Shown here piece after piece: positions 12,922-14,559 of a stretch of 14,559 nt of DNA (position 1 is its first letter; each line of letters opens with the position of its first letter). The notes under the pieces are model-generated. The model searched no databases, was not told the origin of the DNA, and was given only the letters and a program-made list of their open reading frames with translations. The DNA is from Candidatus Omnitrophota bacterium (GTDB lineage: Bacteria > Omnitrophota > Gorgyraeia > Gygaellales > Profunditerraquicolaceae). The stretch is from positions 1-14,559 of the forward strand of contig JACRHO010000099.1 of assembly GCA_016212045.1 (NCBI GenBank), read 5' to 3'. The position numbers and the translations under genes were made by a program.

Positions 12922-14453
12922 TCAATCGTCGCCGGGGGTTTGGAACTTATATCGTAAACTACGCGGTTAATGCCTTTTACTTCATTAATAATCCGGTTAG
13001 AAATTTTTGCCAGGACTTCGTAGGGAAGCCCGACCCAGTCTGCAGTCATACCATCGAGGCTGGTAACGCATCTTAAGCAGGCGACCAACTCATAGGTCCG
13101 CTCATCGCCCATCACCCCCACGCTTTTTATCGGCAAAAGGATGGCAAAAGATTGCCAGACCTGCTCATAAAGGCCGGCTTTACGTATCTCCTCCAGCACG
13201 CGCTGGTCAATCTCGCGCAATAAGTTCAGCCGTTCTGGGGTCACTTCGCCAATAATCCGGATGCTTAGGCCAGGTCCAGGAAAAGGCTGGCGATAGATGA
13301 TGGTTTCAGGCAGGCCCAATTCCTTACCAATGGCGCGCACCTCATCCTTAAATAAATCCCTTAAGGGCTCAATGAGTTTTAATTTCATCTGCGCCGGGAG
13401 CCCTCCCACATTATGATGGCTTTTTATGCGGCTTGAGGGTGCGCCGGTTACTGAAATAGATTCAATGACATCCGGGTAGAGGGTGCCCTGCCCCAGATAT
13501 TTTACTTTTTTTATCTTAGAGGCCTCTTCTTCAAAAACATTCACGAATTCCTCGCCGATAATCTTTCTTTTCTCTTCGGGATCGCTAACGGCTTTTAACC
13601 GGCTCAAGAAACGCTTGGACCTATCTACATAACGCAGGTTCAGATGATACATATTGCGAAAAACATTTTTAACCTGTTGCGCTTCATCTTTGCGCAATAA
13701 ACCATTATCAATAAAGATGCATCTTAAATTCCTGCCAATGGCTTTATGAATCAAGATGGCCGCGACTGATGAATCTACCCCGCCGCTTAAACCTAAAACT
13801 ACTTTATCTCTGGCGACTGTCTTCTTGATATTCTCCACTGACTCTCTGATAAATGAATGCATGGTCCAGCGTCCTAAACATCCGGAGATTTTAAAAAGGA
13901 AATTTCCTAAGATTTGACTTCCTTTCTCCGTATGGGTTACTTCTGGATGAAATTGCACGCCGTAAATTTTTCTTTTGGGGTTGGAGAAAGCAGCAATAGG
14001 GGTGTTCATGGTATGCGCAGAGGTATGAAATCCGGATGGGAGTTTTTTTACCTGATCTCCGTGGCTCTGCCAGCAGGTAAAATTTCCCGGCAGATGCGCA
14101 AATAAATCCCGATTGTCATCAATAAATAACTCGGCCTTGCCATACTCGCGGCTGCTCGTATGCCTAACCCTGCCAGCCAACATCTCGGCAATCACCTGCA
14201 TCCCATAGCAGATGCCCAGTATCGGAACGCCTAATTTAAAGATTCCTTTATCCGGATAGGGACTCTTTTTCTCGCTGACTGATGCGGGGCTGCCGGAAAG
14301 TATCAAGGCCTTTGGATTAAAGGCAGCGATTTCCTTGGCCGCAGTATTATAAGGTATAATACGGGAAAATACCTTATGCTCTCTTACCCGGCGGGCAATT
14401 AACTGCGTGTATTGCGACCCAAAATCCAATATCAAAACAGTCTGTCTTGTCAT
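12912..14453 (-). CDS. guaA: GMP synthase (glutamine-hydrolysing)
   Basis: This enzyme converts XMP to GMP using ATP and glutamine, the last step of guanine nucleotide synthesis. The 513-aa chain has the family's two-part layout. The class I glutamine amidotransferase carries C82 in [11 protein letters not shown], and the catalytic H169 and E171 in [11 protein letters not shown]. The ATP pyrophosphatase domain has the PP-loop LSGGVDSSV at 222-230. The C-terminal dimerisation domain contains [18 protein letters not shown] and the diagnostic end [16 protein letters not shown]. All key residues are present. ATG 14451-14453 overlaps the stop of the upstream partial gene (ATGA), and a G-rich stretch precedes it, so translation is probably coupled. 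dnaE follows after 4 nt. Confidence 0.97.
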   Translation of the reverse strand: MTRQTVLILDFGSQYTQLIARRVREHKVFSRIIPYNTAAKEIAAFNPKALILSGSPASVSEKKSPYPDKGIFKLGVPILGICYGMQVIAEMLAGRVRHTSSREYGKAELFIDDNRDLFAHLPGNFTCWQSHGDQVKKLPSGFHTSAHTMNTPIAAFSNPKRKIYGVQFHPEVTHTEKGSQILGNFLFKISGCLGRWTMHSFIRESVENIKKTVARDKVVLGLSGGVDSSVAAILIHKAIGRNLRCIFIDNGLLRKDEAQQVKNVFRNMYHLNLRYVDRSKRFLSRLKAVSDPEEKRKIIGEEFVNVFEEEASKIKKVKYLGQGTLYPDVIESISVTGAPSSRIKSHHNVGGLPAQMKLKLIEPLRDLFKDEVRAIGKELGLPETIIYRQPFPGPGLSIRIIGEVTPERLNLLREIDQRVLEEIRKAGLYEQVWQSFAILLPIKSVGVMGDERTYELVACLRCVTSLDGMTADWVGLPYEVLAKISNRIINEVKGINRVVYDISSKPPATIEWE

Positions 14454-14559
14454 TTCCCCATCCCCACCCGCTGACCAACCTGAAAGATTTTTCCTTCTGT
14501 CTGTATGGAAGGGGCAATAATCATCTCTACATCGTGCATCTGTTTAAGATTAGCCACGC
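14450..14559 (-). CDS. C-terminal end of an unrecognised protein upstream of guaA (partial)
   Basis: One frame is open from the right edge (first full codon at 14555-14557) to TGA at 14450-14452, giving 35 residues that begin [17 protein letters not shown] and end [10 protein letters not shown]. The stop overlaps the guaA start as ATGA, which argues for a real upstream gene in the same operon. guaB is the commonest partner of guaA, but this tail lacks the SHPHDVxITKEAPNY-type end of IMP dehydrogenase, so that assignment is not supported. The other two minus frames stop within this stretch. No family is proposed. Confidence 0.6.
   Translation of the reverse strand, partial: VANLKQMHDVEMIIAPSIQTEGKIFQVGQRVGMGK

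Noticed and set aside
14450..14559. guaB as the partial gene upstream of guaA
   Set aside because: The C-terminal residues lack the conserved IMP dehydrogenase ending, and nothing else in 35 residues supports it.

Overview
The window is a compact stretch of bacterial chromosome in which every gene reads on the minus strand, so the description follows transcription from the right end to the left. The two-partner secretion (TPS) genes imply a diderm cell with an outer membrane. Moderate GC, tight stop/start overlaps, a lipoprotein with a GNRGYLMG-type motif plus LysM, and a filamentous-haemagglutinin-type exoprotein fused to Ig/FN3 modules recall uncultured Omnitrophota-like bacteria. That placement is an impression, not a demonstrated assignment.

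Right block (14559 to 4816): the 3' end of an unrecognised gene overlaps guaA (GMP synthetase) by 4 nt. guaA is followed after 4 nt by dnaE (DNA polymerase III alpha). Three nt after dnaE starts a small secreted protein made of one POTRA domain, which overlaps by 7 nt a TpsB outer-membrane transporter. After 89 nt comes a short TpsA exoprotein (haemagglutinin N-domain, beta-helix repeats, Ig-like, FN3 and Ig-like modules, unassigned C-terminal tail). A cell-surface secretion system is thus attached to housekeeping nucleotide and replication genes.

Left block (4786 to 1): a textbook sigma70-type promoter (TTGACA, 17 bp, TATTGT) precedes an HU/IHF-family gene, followed by hisS, aspS, a LysM lipoprotein, phoH and the start of a membrane protein. 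From aspS onward the genes overlap by 1 to 26 nt. Between hisS and aspS lies a palindromic array of 10-bp tandem repeats, one arm of which supplies the last six codons of hisS. A second tandem repeat (7 bp, five copies) lies inside hisS. AspRS is bacterial in type but lacks the GAD insertion domain (465 aa against about 590).

No tRNA, rRNA, CRISPR array, transposase or riboswitch was recognised, and no gene-free stretch exceeds 300 bases (the longest is about 94). The points most worth a second look are the three-component TPS locus with its stand-alone POTRA protein, the unusual TpsA, the GAD-less AspRS and the palindromic repeat that has entered hisS.
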